DNA of 9,060 nucleotides, taken from contig CANHOE010000092.1 of NCBI GenBank assembly GCA_947462175.1, forward strand, positions 1 through 9,060. The letters are read 5' to 3'. The translations under genes and the position numbers were made by a program. Below, one piece after another: positions 1-7,054 of this stretch. The notes beneath the pieces are model-generated. The model saw nothing but the letters and a program-made list of their open reading frames with translations, searched no databases and was not told where the DNA came from. Position 1 is the stretch's first letter, and each line of letters opens with the position of its first letter. Source of the stretch: Burkholderiales bacterium (GTDB taxonomy: Bacteria > Pseudomonadota > Gammaproteobacteria > Burkholderiales > Burkholderiaceae_C).

Positions 1-8
1 ATTTGAAT

Positions 9-24
9 GTCAATCTTCGTTGAC
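9..24 (-). terminator. Small hairpin at the 3' end of the operon
   Basis: GTCAA (9-13) and TTGAC (20-24) are perfect inverted repeats around a six-base loop, directly after the transglutaminase-like gene's TAG. On the minus strand it is followed by the AT-rich ATTCAAAT, then the window ends. Five pairs are weak; a tail beyond the edge cannot be seen. Confidence 0.3.
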
Positions 25-1893
25 CTACCTGAAAAACACCTGCCCCCGCAAATCCCTCTGCAGCACTGGCAGCAGCGCCGCCCAGTCCGCGTCGTTGGTC
101 GCGTTGCATGCCGGGCCTTGCCGGTGCGCTGTGTACTCACGCACCACATGCAAGCTCTGCCCGCGCCGCTGGTACTGCGCTGAATAGCGAAGCGCCCCTC
201 GGCTGAAGCTCACGTTGGGCGGGATGCGATCGATGCGGGTGCTTGCCGGAAAGGCCATCTCCGTTTCTTCGCGAAATCCGTGCGAGCCGCAATAGAACTC
301 GAAGCGGCGCTGGGCGACCGCCTTGGTGGTGCTCATGCCGGGGATGACGCCTGGCACCAGCCCCACTGGCACGGTCATCGCCGCCAGCCCGGGCATGTTG
401 ACCACCGGATCGAGCTTGAAATGAGCCGTCAACTCCCACGGCGCCGTCAGATCCAGCGGATCGGGCTGCTCGATGTTCCCGGTTCCGGTCTCGTCGAAGC
501 GCGACAGCAGGCCATCGACGATGTGTGACACCTCGCGCCCCTGATCGTCGAAGCGCGCGCTGCGCGAGTCGATCTCGTGACTGCCGCCATAACGGGTGAC
601 CGATCGGCCTGTCACCTCGCCGGTCTTGCTGAGCGTGAGCTTGGCGTGCGAGTGAATGAACTCGCGCTGCGGATGCATCGGCGGTGTTCGACCCACTTCG
701 CCCGTGGCGGTGAGCAGCACCGGCTTGTCGATGTCGCCATCAGGCAGCGTGCCCATGGGCGCAAACCGGGATGTGGCATCCAGATACAGATCCAGGCTCG
801 GGATGTAGGTGATGACGTGATTGAAAGGCGTTGACACCGGCAGCTTGGGCAGCCGCACCGCATCGCCGTAGTTGATGAGTGCGGGTGTGCTTTCGATGCC
901 GACCGAGCGCAGCAAGGCTTCGAGCAGCGCCACATGGTCCTTGCAGTCGCCGTAGCGGTTATCAAGGATGCTTTGTGCGCTGTGCGGCACAAACCCGCCG
1001 GCGCCAATGTCCATGCTGACGTAGCGAATGTTGCGGCTGACCCATTGGTGCAACGCGCGCACCTTGTCGCGCGGGGTGGCCTTGCCGGCGATCAACTCCG
1101 CGGCCAGGCGGGTGATGGCCTCGGTGGGCTCGGCCTGGGGCCGGGCTCGCGCCTGATAGGCCAGCCCGAGTTCGCCCCAGCTCTTGAAGCTGGTGACCAG
1201 CAGGTGCGGTGCAAAGTCAGTCAACGACAGCCGGTCGGGTTCGGGCGTGTAAGCGGTGTCCTGCTTGAAGGCGTATTCATGTCGCACCGTGCCCGGCGCG
1301 TCTGAGGCCAGGGCAGCCACCGCGCCGCCTGTCATGCCGCTGGCCTCGATCGACAGCGCGATGCCCGGGTCGTGGGTGATGGTCAGGCGGGTGTCTTGCT
1401 GCACCACGTGCGGCGAGAAGAACCGAGACCAGAAGAAGTTGCCGGGAAAGTACGGCGTGTGCTGCACGCCGCGGGCGCGCCAGAAGGTTTGCGCGCCGAC
1501 GCTCACCGCCGGAAAGATGATGATCAGCACCTTGCCGTCGCTGAACTGAGGCGAGCCCGAGTCCGACTCTTCCATCGTGCGGATGCCGCTGGGCGGCACG
1601 TCGATGCGCTGGCCATCGGGTGTGAGCGTCCAGGCTTCGACCACTTCCATCGTCTCGAGCGAGCCCACATACGACAGCCGTTGTTCGCCGAGCAGCTCGA
1701 TGCCCTTGGGCGTATCGATGCGCATCAGGCTCGACATGTCCTTGGCGCTGGAGCCGTCGCGGTTCACGTGCACGTGCTGCGTACTGCGCAGCACGGTGTA
1801 ACTGGGTTGGTATTGGGCCAAAGCGGGCAGGGCGGGTGCCAAGGCGATGAGCACGAGCAGGGTGGAGCGAAGTGCGCGGTGGATGAAGTTCAT
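25..1893 (-). CDS. Exported DUF3857 / transglutaminase-like protein
   Basis: A 622-residue protein. Residues 1-26 form a Sec signal peptide (hydrophobic stretch, then ALPALA before Q27), so it should act in the periplasm or at the envelope. Residues about 30-230 match the DUF3857 type of beta-rich domain that commonly precedes bacterial transglutaminase-like domains. Residues about 260-380 are the papain-like transglutaminase fold with a full triad: Cys317 in RYGDCKDH, His359 in FNHV and Asp372 in LDATSRF. The C-terminal 230 residues are a beta-rich region of unknown role. Family members may be peptidases, amidases or cross-linking enzymes; the substrate cannot be read here. The start at 1893 is chosen because it places the signal peptide at the N-terminus; the frame stays open far upstream, but that stretch overlaps the HD gene. 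The ATG lies 14 bases after the HD stop and has no clear Shine-Dalgarno site, which suggests translational coupling as the last gene of the operon. Confidence 0.93.
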   Translation of the reverse strand: MNFIHRALRSTLLVLIALAPALPALAQYQPSYTVLRSTQHVHVNRDGSSAKDMSSLMRIDTPKGIELLGEQRLSYVGSLETMEVVEAWTLTPDGQRIDVPPSGIRTMEESDSGSPQFSDGKVLIIIFPAVSVGAQTFWRARGVQHTPYFPGNFFWSRFFSPHVVQQDTRLTITHDPGIALSIEASGMTGGAVAALASDAPGTVRHEYAFKQDTAYTPEPDRLSLTDFAPHLLVTSFKSWGELGLAYQARARPQAEPTEAITRLAAELIAGKATPRDKVRALHQWVSRNIRYVSMDIGAGGFVPHSAQSILDNRYGDCKDHVALLEALLRSVGIESTPALINYGDAVRLPKLPVSTPFNHVITYIPSLDLYLDATSRFAPMGTLPDGDIDKPVLLTATGEVGRTPPMHPQREFIHSHAKLTLSKTGEVTGRSVTRYGGSHEIDSRSARFDDQGREVSHIVDGLLSRFDETGTGNIEQPDPLDLTAPWELTAHFKLDPVVNMPGLAAMTVPVGLVPGVIPGMSTTKAVAQRRFEFYCGSHGFREETEMAFPASTRIDRIPPNVSFSRGALRYSAQYQRRGQSLHVVREYTAHRQGPACNATNDADWAALLPVLQRDLRGQVFFR

Positions 1894-1907
1894 GGTGTCG
1901 GGGGCGG

Positions 1908-2456
1908 TCACTTGCTTGCCGGGACTCGGCTTGTGGATGGGGATCTGGCCAGTCCTTCGGACATGCGCAGCGCCTCGCGGATCGTCTTGGGTCGCTTGGC
2001 GCGGGGAGTGCAGAGCCGCTTGGGGTCGGGTGTGAAGCCGACGCGGCCGAGGTCCAGACGGTCGGCGTCCCAGCAGGCCTGGATGGCGGGTTCGGCCAGC
2101 GTGTGGCCATCGCTGTGCAACCGCATCGCTTCGCACAGGTGCTCGAACTCGGTGCCAGCCAGTTCGGTGATCACACCGTCGTGCCGCAACTTGAGCGCGA
2201 AGTCGGCGGCTCGCGTACCGTGCAGCGGGTCGGTGTAGTCGTTGTGGCGCTGGCTGTCGTGCAGGAAGGCAAACCAGGCCAGAACGCTCGGGTTCACATC
2301 GAGCGATGCGGCAAGCGCGCGGCCGTGAAACCACACCCGCGTCCAGTGGGGCACTCCGTGAATGCCGTCCGCGAACGACAGCCGGAACTGCGGGCGAACC
2401 ACAGCGATCGCCTTGCGGACGATGGCGGCGCAGCTGGGGTCAGGGGTTATGGGCAT
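1908..2456 (-). CDS. HD-domain metal-dependent hydrolase family protein
   Basis: A 182-residue protein without signal peptide or membrane segment, so presumably cytoplasmic. It carries the ordered residues of an HD-type fold: HGVPHW (His33/His37), FLHDSQR (the His66-Asp67 doublet), DPLHGTR (His79), RLHSDGH (His114, His118) and CWDADRLDLGRVG (Asp130, Asp132). This pattern is seen in a widespread, largely uncharacterised family of small HD proteins related in motif to nucleotide and phosphate-ester hydrolases; the substrate is unknown. The start at 2456 (MPITPDPS) is the last ATG that keeps the whole domain; an open extension upstream would run into the preceding gene and looks non-coding. There is no strong ribosome-binding site. 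It sits 65 bases after the VIT/VWA gene and 14 bases before the transglutaminase gene, so it is probably co-transcribed with both. The tail after residue 155 is basic and Ser/Pro-rich and may be disordered. Confidence 0.9.
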   Translation of the reverse strand: MPITPDPSCAAIVRKAIAVVRPQFRLSFADGIHGVPHWTRVWFHGRALAASLDVNPSVLAWFAFLHDSQRHNDYTDPLHGTRAADFALKLRHDGVITELAGTEFEHLCEAMRLHSDGHTLAEPAIQACWDADRLDLGRVGFTPDPKRLCTPRAKRPKTIREALRMSEGLARSPSTSRVPASK

Positions 2457-2521
2457 GGTCGTGCTGGAAGAGGGGGCCACGAGGCTGCTTGAGGGCTGCA
2501 GTCTTGACGCCAATCGTCGAG

Positions 2522-4873
2522 TCACGCACTTGCCAGGGCCTGTCTCAGCCTGCGCTCTCGGGCCGACATCCAGTCGTCCACCCCGTATCCGCCAAGGACG
2601 CGGTTCAAAACCGCCAGACATCGACTGCGCAAGTCACCGGGGATGGATTCCGCGCAGGCCTTCAGGACGTCTTCATGGTCTGCACCCAGCATTGCCTCGG
2701 GTCGCAAGCTGATCCAACTCGCGAGCAGTGACCAAGCCTGTGAAGCCGTGAGGCCAAGCGCGGCAATCTCATCGAGCACCGATCGCACATCGGGATGCAA
2801 GACGAACGATGTGGCGCGTGCATCGAGGTCTTCCATGCTGCCGCCGCCCGCGAGGTACTCGGCGAGCTCTTGCGCCATGAGGCGCAGGGGAGCTGGCGCG
2901 CCGTCAGAGGCCGGGGGTGACGTCCTGGCCGGCTTCTTCAGGTACTCCGGAATCTGTATCTCCTCCATGGCCGCGTCCATATCGATGACGCTGGCGGCAG
3001 CGGATCGTGTGCGCCAAACGCTCGGCTGGTTCATGCTGCGGAAGTCCGCTGCTGGCGGTGCTGAAAGGCTCATGGCCATGCTCATGGATCGGGATTGCAT
3101 ACTCATGCGCGAAACCTGCGCATCGATATCGACGGTGCTCGTTGCCCCCCAGCCCGCGGCAAGCATCGCCTGGACGCGGTGCAGTTCGGCCTCTTCGGCT
3201 GGCTTGTCGGCCTCGGCGCGCTGGTGCACGAGGATGCAGTTGGTTTGTGGCCCCATCAGTTGGTAAGCCAGTGCCAGACGCAGCGATTCAGCCTCCGCTG
3301 CCGTCTCAATGCGCTTGGCAGCAGCCATGCGCGCCAAGGTGTCGCCAGGGCAAGGTGCGCTGGCTTCGCAACTCGCGATCATGAGCTGCTCACCATGTTC
3401 GTTGGTGCCAAGAAGGCGCGTGGTGGCGCCTGTCGAACGCGTGCTCATGCCCGCAAAGGCGATCACCGTGTCGCCCCCGAACACGTTCAGTGGCACTGCG
3501 GTTTGCCACTGCGTGAGGCCGCCCCAGTCGATGCGAATGTCTCGCCACACCTGCTGCCGCATGCGAACGAGCATGCGCGAGGCTGCAGCTTCCAGCGCCT
3601 CGCCCGGTGTGGCGAACTCGCACGCACCGCCTGTGGCCTCGGCCAGTGAGCGGATGACGCTTTGAGCTGGCGAGGAGCCAACGCCGATCACGAAGATGCG
3701 GTGGCCGCTTGTCTTGGCAGCTTCGATCGTTTCTTCGACCGCCCAGATCTCGCCATCGGTGAGCACCAGCACATCGGCGTTGCCCATGCCTTGGGCCGCG
3801 GGCAGTTTGAACAACGAAGCCAAGGCGTCGTGCATTTCGGTGCCACCCAGATCGGCATCGATGCGGTCGATGAGCGAGCCCAGTTGAGTCAGCGCCTTAG
3901 GAGCGCAAACGGTGGGCTTGAGTCGGTGCTCGAAGGTGGAGCCGAAGCAAGTCAGGCTGACCTGGTCAGCCTCGCCAAGCCCTTGCAAGACACCACTCAA
4001 TGCCGCGCGAGCTGACTTGATGCTGTCGCCGCCCATGGACCCTGAGCAGTCCACCAGCAGCTTGAGCGCGATGCTCTCGCGCGGCGCTGCCGCTGCCGGC
4101 TGAAACGCTGCCATCGCCACCACCGGTGCGGTCTCGGAGAGGCTGTCGCTCGCTTCGGTGAGCGACGAGGAAGAAGATCCAACCGGGTTCAGCACGATCA
4201 CCACATCGCGGTCGAGCCAGGCGCCCTCAGTCAGATCGAACCTCAAGCCGTCCTCGCTCGGTTGGATCGTGAAGCGGTGGGTGGGACAGTCCAGCACGGC
4301 ATCCGCCAGTAAACCAGCCACCGTGACGCTCAGTGTGAGCGGATATTCGGCTGTCAGGGAGGCGGTGGGCTCTTGCTGGGGCTGAAATCCGGCGGAGGCG
4401 GCGTTTCCGTACCGAGGCGCGATGGTGCTCGGGATGGCCAGGCGCAGCCGACCCTGCTCGAACCTAAGACACTGGGCGAAGCGCACCTCGAGCACCATTT
4501 CGTCGCCCGGCTTGAGATTGCCGACGTTGGCGGTGTACAGCCCCGAGCCCAGGGCCTCGAGCATCACGGGTGCATCGCCTTCGGACAACGCCTGCTCGTA
4601 CTCGCGTTCTGCCTGATGCTTGGCGGTGATGGTGCCCACCCGACGAGCCCCATTGAGCTCGGCTGCAAAACCCAGCAGCACCGATTCGTCGGGAAGCGGG
4701 AAGGTGTAAACCACCTCCAGGTTCTTGGCTCCTGTATTGCGGTAGGTCTGTCGCAGCGCCAACTCGAAGAGCACACCGTCGATGCGCCCTGCGGCCTGCA
4801 CGGCTGTCAGAACCGGTGCAGGCATGTCCTCGCTATTGCACTTGAGGGAGAAAGACCGTTGTCCTTGAATCAT
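2522..4873 (-). CDS. VIT + von Willebrand factor A domain protein
   Basis: A 783-residue protein with the layout of inter-alpha-trypsin-inhibitor heavy-chain-like bacterial proteins. Residues about 5-135 are the VIT domain (VYTFPLPDESVLLGF and the AEREYEQA segment are typical). Residues about 267-440 are a von Willebrand A domain with a complete metal-ion-dependent adhesion site: DCSGS at 275-279, Thr345 in GGTEMHD and Asp373 in LTDGEIW. This predicts divalent-metal-dependent protein binding. Residues 588-604 are Met/Ser-rich, about 605-665 is a low-complexity linker holding the short peptide IPEYLKKPA, and residues 690-765 look helical. No signal peptide or membrane helix is visible, so it appears cytoplasmic, unlike the secreted eukaryotic relatives. 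The start at 4873 has an AGGGG site six bases upstream and lies 29 bases after the MerR gene. Partner and function are unknown; a scaffold or chaperone role is inferred only from the domains. Confidence 0.95.
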   Translation of the reverse strand: MIQGQRSFSLKCNSEDMPAPVLTAVQAAGRIDGVLFELALRQTYRNTGAKNLEVVYTFPLPDESVLLGFAAELNGARRVGTITAKHQAEREYEQALSEGDAPVMLEALGSGLYTANVGNLKPGDEMVLEVRFAQCLRFEQGRLRLAIPSTIAPRYGNAASAGFQPQQEPTASLTAEYPLTLSVTVAGLLADAVLDCPTHRFTIQPSEDGLRFDLTEGAWLDRDVVIVLNPVGSSSSSLTEASDSLSETAPVVAMAAFQPAAAAPRESIALKLLVDCSGSMGGDSIKSARAALSGVLQGLGEADQVSLTCFGSTFEHRLKPTVCAPKALTQLGSLIDRIDADLGGTEMHDALASLFKLPAAQGMGNADVLVLTDGEIWAVEETIEAAKTSGHRIFVIGVGSSPAQSVIRSLAEATGGACEFATPGEALEAAASRMLVRMRQQVWRDIRIDWGGLTQWQTAVPLNVFGGDTVIAFAGMSTRSTGATTRLLGTNEHGEQLMIASCEASAPCPGDTLARMAAAKRIETAAEAESLRLALAYQLMGPQTNCILVHQRAEADKPAEEAELHRVQAMLAAGWGATSTVDIDAQVSRMSMQSRSMSMAMSLSAPPAADFRSMNQPSVWRTRSAAASVIDMDAAMEEIQIPEYLKKPARTSPPASDGAPAPLRLMAQELAEYLAGGGSMEDLDARATSFVLHPDVRSVLDEIAALGLTASQAWSLLASWISLRPEAMLGADHEDVLKACAESIPGDLRSRCLAVLNRVLGGYGVDDWMSARERRLRQALASA

Positions 4874-4902
4874 GGTGGGCCCCTGGTTGATTTGTAGTGA
4901 GT

Positions 4903-5373
4903 TCAGGACTCGTCGTCGCGAGACGCAGCCTGAGATTCAGTTCGCAACTGTCGGTACATGTCAGTGATGCCACGCACCAGCGCGCGCACCTGCTCCGGCG
5001 ACAAGCCAGCGCGGCCAGGTTCGACATGAACCTCGAGCCCGTCTGCAAGCGTCACGCGGCTCCAAACCTCCACCTTGCCGGGCTGCACCCGGCGTGGTGG
5101 CGGATCGTCCGGTGCCCCATCGAGGAGCTCCTTGATGCGCTCCAGGCTCAGCCCGGCTTGCGTCCACCGGCAGATGAGCAACAACTGCTCGAGGTGACGT
5201 GGCTCGTAATACGCGCCGCGCTTGGCCCCCATGGGGCGATCCACCAGACCTTGCTGGATGTAGTAGCGGACGGTTCTGGCGGTCAGCCCTGTGAGGGTGG
5301 CCATCTGTTCGACAGAAAACCTGTCTTGGCTGGACGCGCCGGCTGGTGCGATGGGTGCGTGTGAATCGGTCAT
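4903..5373 (-). CDS. MerR-family transcriptional regulator
   Basis: A 156-residue protein. Residues 18-45 are the MerR winged helix-turn-helix (RFSVEQMATLTGLTARTVRYY), followed by the wing GAKRGAYYEPRHLEQL and the helix LSLERIKELLDG to about residue 86. The C-terminal part (about 100-143: EVWSRVTLADGLEVHVEP, then a helix) is a small effector or dimer region of unknown ligand. The only cysteine is Cys68, inside the DNA-binding half, so the Cys clusters of metal-sensing MerR, CueR or ZntR are absent and a metal sensor is unlikely. The ATG at 5373 is preferred over a TTG at 5379, because the TTG would overlap the predicted -10 box. There is no ribosome-binding site and transcription may begin at the ATG itself. 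As first gene ahead of the VIT/VWA gene it most likely regulates this operon, including itself. Confidence 0.93.
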   Translation of the reverse strand: MTDSHAPIAPAGASSQDRFSVEQMATLTGLTARTVRYYIQQGLVDRPMGAKRGAYYEPRHLEQLLLICRWTQAGLSLERIKELLDGAPDDPPPRRVQPGKVEVWSRVTLADGLEVHVEPGRAGLSPEQVRALVRGITDMYRQLRTESQAASRDDES

Positions 5374-5378
5374 GCGCA

Positions 5379-5407
5379 ATTAACACACACCAATAACGAA
5401 CAGTCAA
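5379..5407 (-). promoter_or_regulatory. Predicted sigma-70 promoter of the MerR operon
   Basis: Reading the minus strand, TTGACT (5407-5402, five of six matches to the -35 consensus) is followed by a 17-base spacer and GTTAAT (5384-5379, four of six matches to the -10 consensus). The spacer ends in TGT, giving an extended -10 (TGn). The predicted transcription start falls at 5373-5372, the A or T of the MerR ATG. The 17-base spacing is normal; it is not the stretched 19-20-base spacer of promoters that MerR proteins activate by twisting DNA. I see no clear dyad operator. The prediction is by eye. Confidence 0.5.
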
Positions 5408-5749
5408 GTGAGTAAAAGTGCGCCATAGGGCCCATCACTCAAACTCAACGCTGACAGCGCAAGGCAAGCAGGGGACTGCTTGGAAAAGCGATGAGCTCTC
5501 GTTCGCGCCACATCTTGTCGGCCCAGACGCGCTCTGCCTTGCATGATTGCCGGGCAGGTGCTGGTGACGACGCCCCCGACAACTGAATTGGGGTAGGGCC
5601 GAGCAGCAAGCAAAAAAACAGGATGAGCATGGACGTGTTGGGGCAGTGGTCGCCAAATGATCCATCCTGGCTGGCTCATGGGGTGATCCAGTCAAGCTCA
5701 AATGCTCCCTTTCGGCAGACCCTTGATTGAGTTGAAGTCCGGCACCGCC
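5408..5749. other. Gene-poor interval between two minus-strand units
   Basis: This 342-base stretch separates the nuclease gene's end from the MerR promoter. I find no recognisable gene, RNA, inverted terminal repeat or convincing terminator. One minus-strand frame (5630-5445) could encode 61 residues beginning with a hydrophobic stretch like a signal peptide (MLILFFCLLLG) and containing WADKMWRERE, but it has no ribosome-binding site, lower third-position GC than the neighbours and no family I know. A minus-strand T7 run at 5617-5611 lacks a preceding stem. TGATCCA occurs twice near 5659 and 5693 as a short direct repeat, probably by chance. Confidence 0.5.
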
Positions 5750-6370
5750 TCAGTAGCTTGGCCGATAGTCGTGTGACTCGGCCCAAAGGTGGTTCCAGTT
5801 GCCTTCAAAGAGCCGGGCCAGTTCCGGAAACCCTCGGTGGATGGTGATGTTCTCGGCGTTCGACGTCTGGGCTGCCCTTGTGAAGTTGAAGCTGCCGTTT
5901 TGAACGGAATGGCCGTCCACGATCACGACCTTGTTGTGTTGGATCCGCACGTTGGTGTCTATGCGGACAGGAATGCCGTTGGCGGCAAGAAAGTTGACGA
6001 TGCTGTTGCTACCGCTGCGCTTTGGGGCGTGCTCCTTGTCGACGACGACCCGCACGTCCACGCCCCGCTTCTTCGCATCGACGAGCGCCTTGCCGATCGG
6101 GTTTGACGTCAGCCCGTAAGCGGCGAGCCGCACCGATTTACGCGCTTCGCCGATAAAGCGCACCGTGGCTGCCGTGCATCCGCCGTTTGGAGAAAACGCC
6201 ACCTCCACCGTGCCTTGGGCCGCTAAGGTGGTCGACTCAGATCGCTCCAGAACGCTTGCGATCGCCCTCGACGAGTCCGATTGGCTGCGGCTGCTTGCCC
6301 ATGCGGGGACGGATGCGGCAAGTGCGAGCGCCAAGCCGGTACCGATGAGCCGCCTGAGCATGGGTTTCAT
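5750..6370 (-). CDS. Exported phospholipase D-like (Nuc-type) nuclease
   Basis: A 206-residue protein. Residues 1-26 form a signal peptide (basic start MKPMLRR, hydrophobic core, cut after AWA), so the enzyme should be periplasmic or secreted. It has one HKD motif, His145-x-Lys147-x4-Asp152 in IQHNKVVIVDG, followed by NGSFNFT and AEN, as in the family of Salmonella Nuc and plasmid-borne endonucleases. Those enzymes have a single HKD motif per chain, pair as dimers to build the active site, and cut DNA or RNA without metal through a phosphohistidine intermediate. FSPNGGC (59-65) is also typical. The length is close to that family, so the gene looks intact. The start at 6370 gives a good signal peptide; a second ATG at 6361 is possible. 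It begins 9 bases after the macrodomain stop, so the two are surely co-transcribed. A phosphatidyl-transferring activity is less likely given the Nuc-like layout. Confidence 0.94.
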   Translation of the reverse strand: MKPMLRRLIGTGLALALAASVPAWASSRSQSDSSRAIASVLERSESTTLAAQGTVEVAFSPNGGCTAATVRFIGEARKSVRLAAYGLTSNPIGKALVDAKKRGVDVRVVVDKEHAPKRSGSNSIVNFLAANGIPVRIDTNVRIQHNKVVIVDGHSVQNGSFNFTRAAQTSNAENITIHRGFPELARLFEGNWNHLWAESHDYRPSY

Positions 6371-6379
6371 AGATGGTCT

Positions 6380-6895
6380 TCATCCCTGCCCATGGATCAC
6401 CGATTCATAAATCTGCTTGAGCCCATGATCCGCGAGACAAATCGTGACCCGCTGTACGCATGTGCCTGCCAGCTCATGTTCACGCAGGACGCGCGCTGCG
6501 ACTTGCGCTGCCAGTCGAGGCGGGAACTGAAAAACGCCGGTTCCGACCGCGGGCAGCGCCAAGGATTCGATGCCATTCGAGTTGGCAAGCACCATCATCG
6601 AATTCAGTGCTCGCTCGAGGCACTGCTGCGCATCGTCGTCTTTGAGATAGTGCGACGCGCGGATGTGTATGACCCACTTGTTGGGCAGATTGAAACCGGG
6701 GGTGATCACCGCCGCGCCGAGTTCCAGTGGAGCGAGCTGTTGGCAGAACAGCTCGAGTTGTGGGCCCGCTGCGGCGTGGATTGCTCCGGCCACCCCGGAG
6801 CCGGAGCGCAGGTTGGCGTTCGCGCTGTTCACGATGGCATCGACGTCGGGTTGGTTGACGATGTTGGCTTGGATCACTTGAATGTTGATGGCCAT
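6380..6895 (-). CDS. Stand-alone macrodomain protein (ADP-ribose binding)
   Basis: A 171-residue protein made almost wholly of a macrodomain, with no signal peptide. The ADP-ribose pocket is recognisable: VDAIVNSANANL (18-29), the glycine loop SGSGVAGAIHAAAG (31-44), the strand KWVIHIRA (73-80), and the phosphate-binding loop LPAVGTGVFQFP (114-125). Macrodomains bind ADP-ribose and some remove ADP-ribose or acetyl groups from modified targets. The loop reads GVAGAIH where YmdB/MacroD-type deacetylases have GVDGAIH, so the Asp used in catalysis there is replaced by Ala; it resembles the AF1521-type loop (GGGVAYAI) instead. It may therefore bind rather than hydrolyse, or use another mechanism. 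The start at 6895 gives the usual macrodomain N-terminus; the ribosome-binding site is weak. It is the first gene of a pair with the exported nuclease, which is an unusual partner for a cytoplasmic macrodomain. Confidence 0.95.
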   Translation of the reverse strand: MAINIQVIQANIVNQPDVDAIVNSANANLRSGSGVAGAIHAAAGPQLELFCQQLAPLELGAAVITPGFNLPNKWVIHIRASHYLKDDDAQQCLERALNSMMVLANSNGIESLALPAVGTGVFQFPPRLAAQVAARVLREHELAGTCVQRVTICLADHGLKQIYESVIHGQG

Positions 6896-7031
6896 GCGTG
6901 CTGGTTCTCGTGATGGGGACGTCGAGGGAAGCTGAACTTAAAGTTTTTGCAGCGTCGAGCCTCGGCGATGGGGCGACCCTCCATCGAGGTCTCCTTCATC
7001 GGTGTGTCGAAAGTGGCAGCCTGAACATGGG

Positions 7032-7052
7032 CAAGCTCAGGAGGTGAGCCTG
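7032..7052 (-). terminator. Hairpin just after the lipoprotein stop
   Basis: CAAGCTCA (7032-7039) pairs with TGAGCCTG (7045-7052) across a five-base loop, giving eight pairs with one G-U on the minus-strand RNA. It begins two bases after the lipoprotein stop. There is no following U tract, so it is either a weak terminator or a 3'-end protector. It may partly separate the lipoprotein gene from the macrodomain gene 159 bases downstream. Confidence 0.4.
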
Positions 7053-7054
7053 CG

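Noticed and set aside
1277..2110. A 277-codon minus-strand frame rich in Arg, Pro and Ala
   Set aside because: It lies across the HD and transglutaminase genes in a different frame and has the composition of a GC-rich shadow frame with no recognisable domain.
1372..2238. A 288-codon plus-strand frame
   Set aside because: It is antisense to two well-supported genes, with repetitive Arg/Gly/His composition and no domain.
1894..2334. The transglutaminase frame remains open to 2334, giving a 769-residue reading
   Set aside because: This stretch overlaps the HD gene in another frame, has Arg/Pro/His-rich non-coding-like composition and would bury a clear signal peptide at residue 148.
5611..5617. 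A minus-strand run of seven T as a possible intrinsic terminator for the nuclease gene
   Set aside because: No stem of useful length precedes it on that strand.
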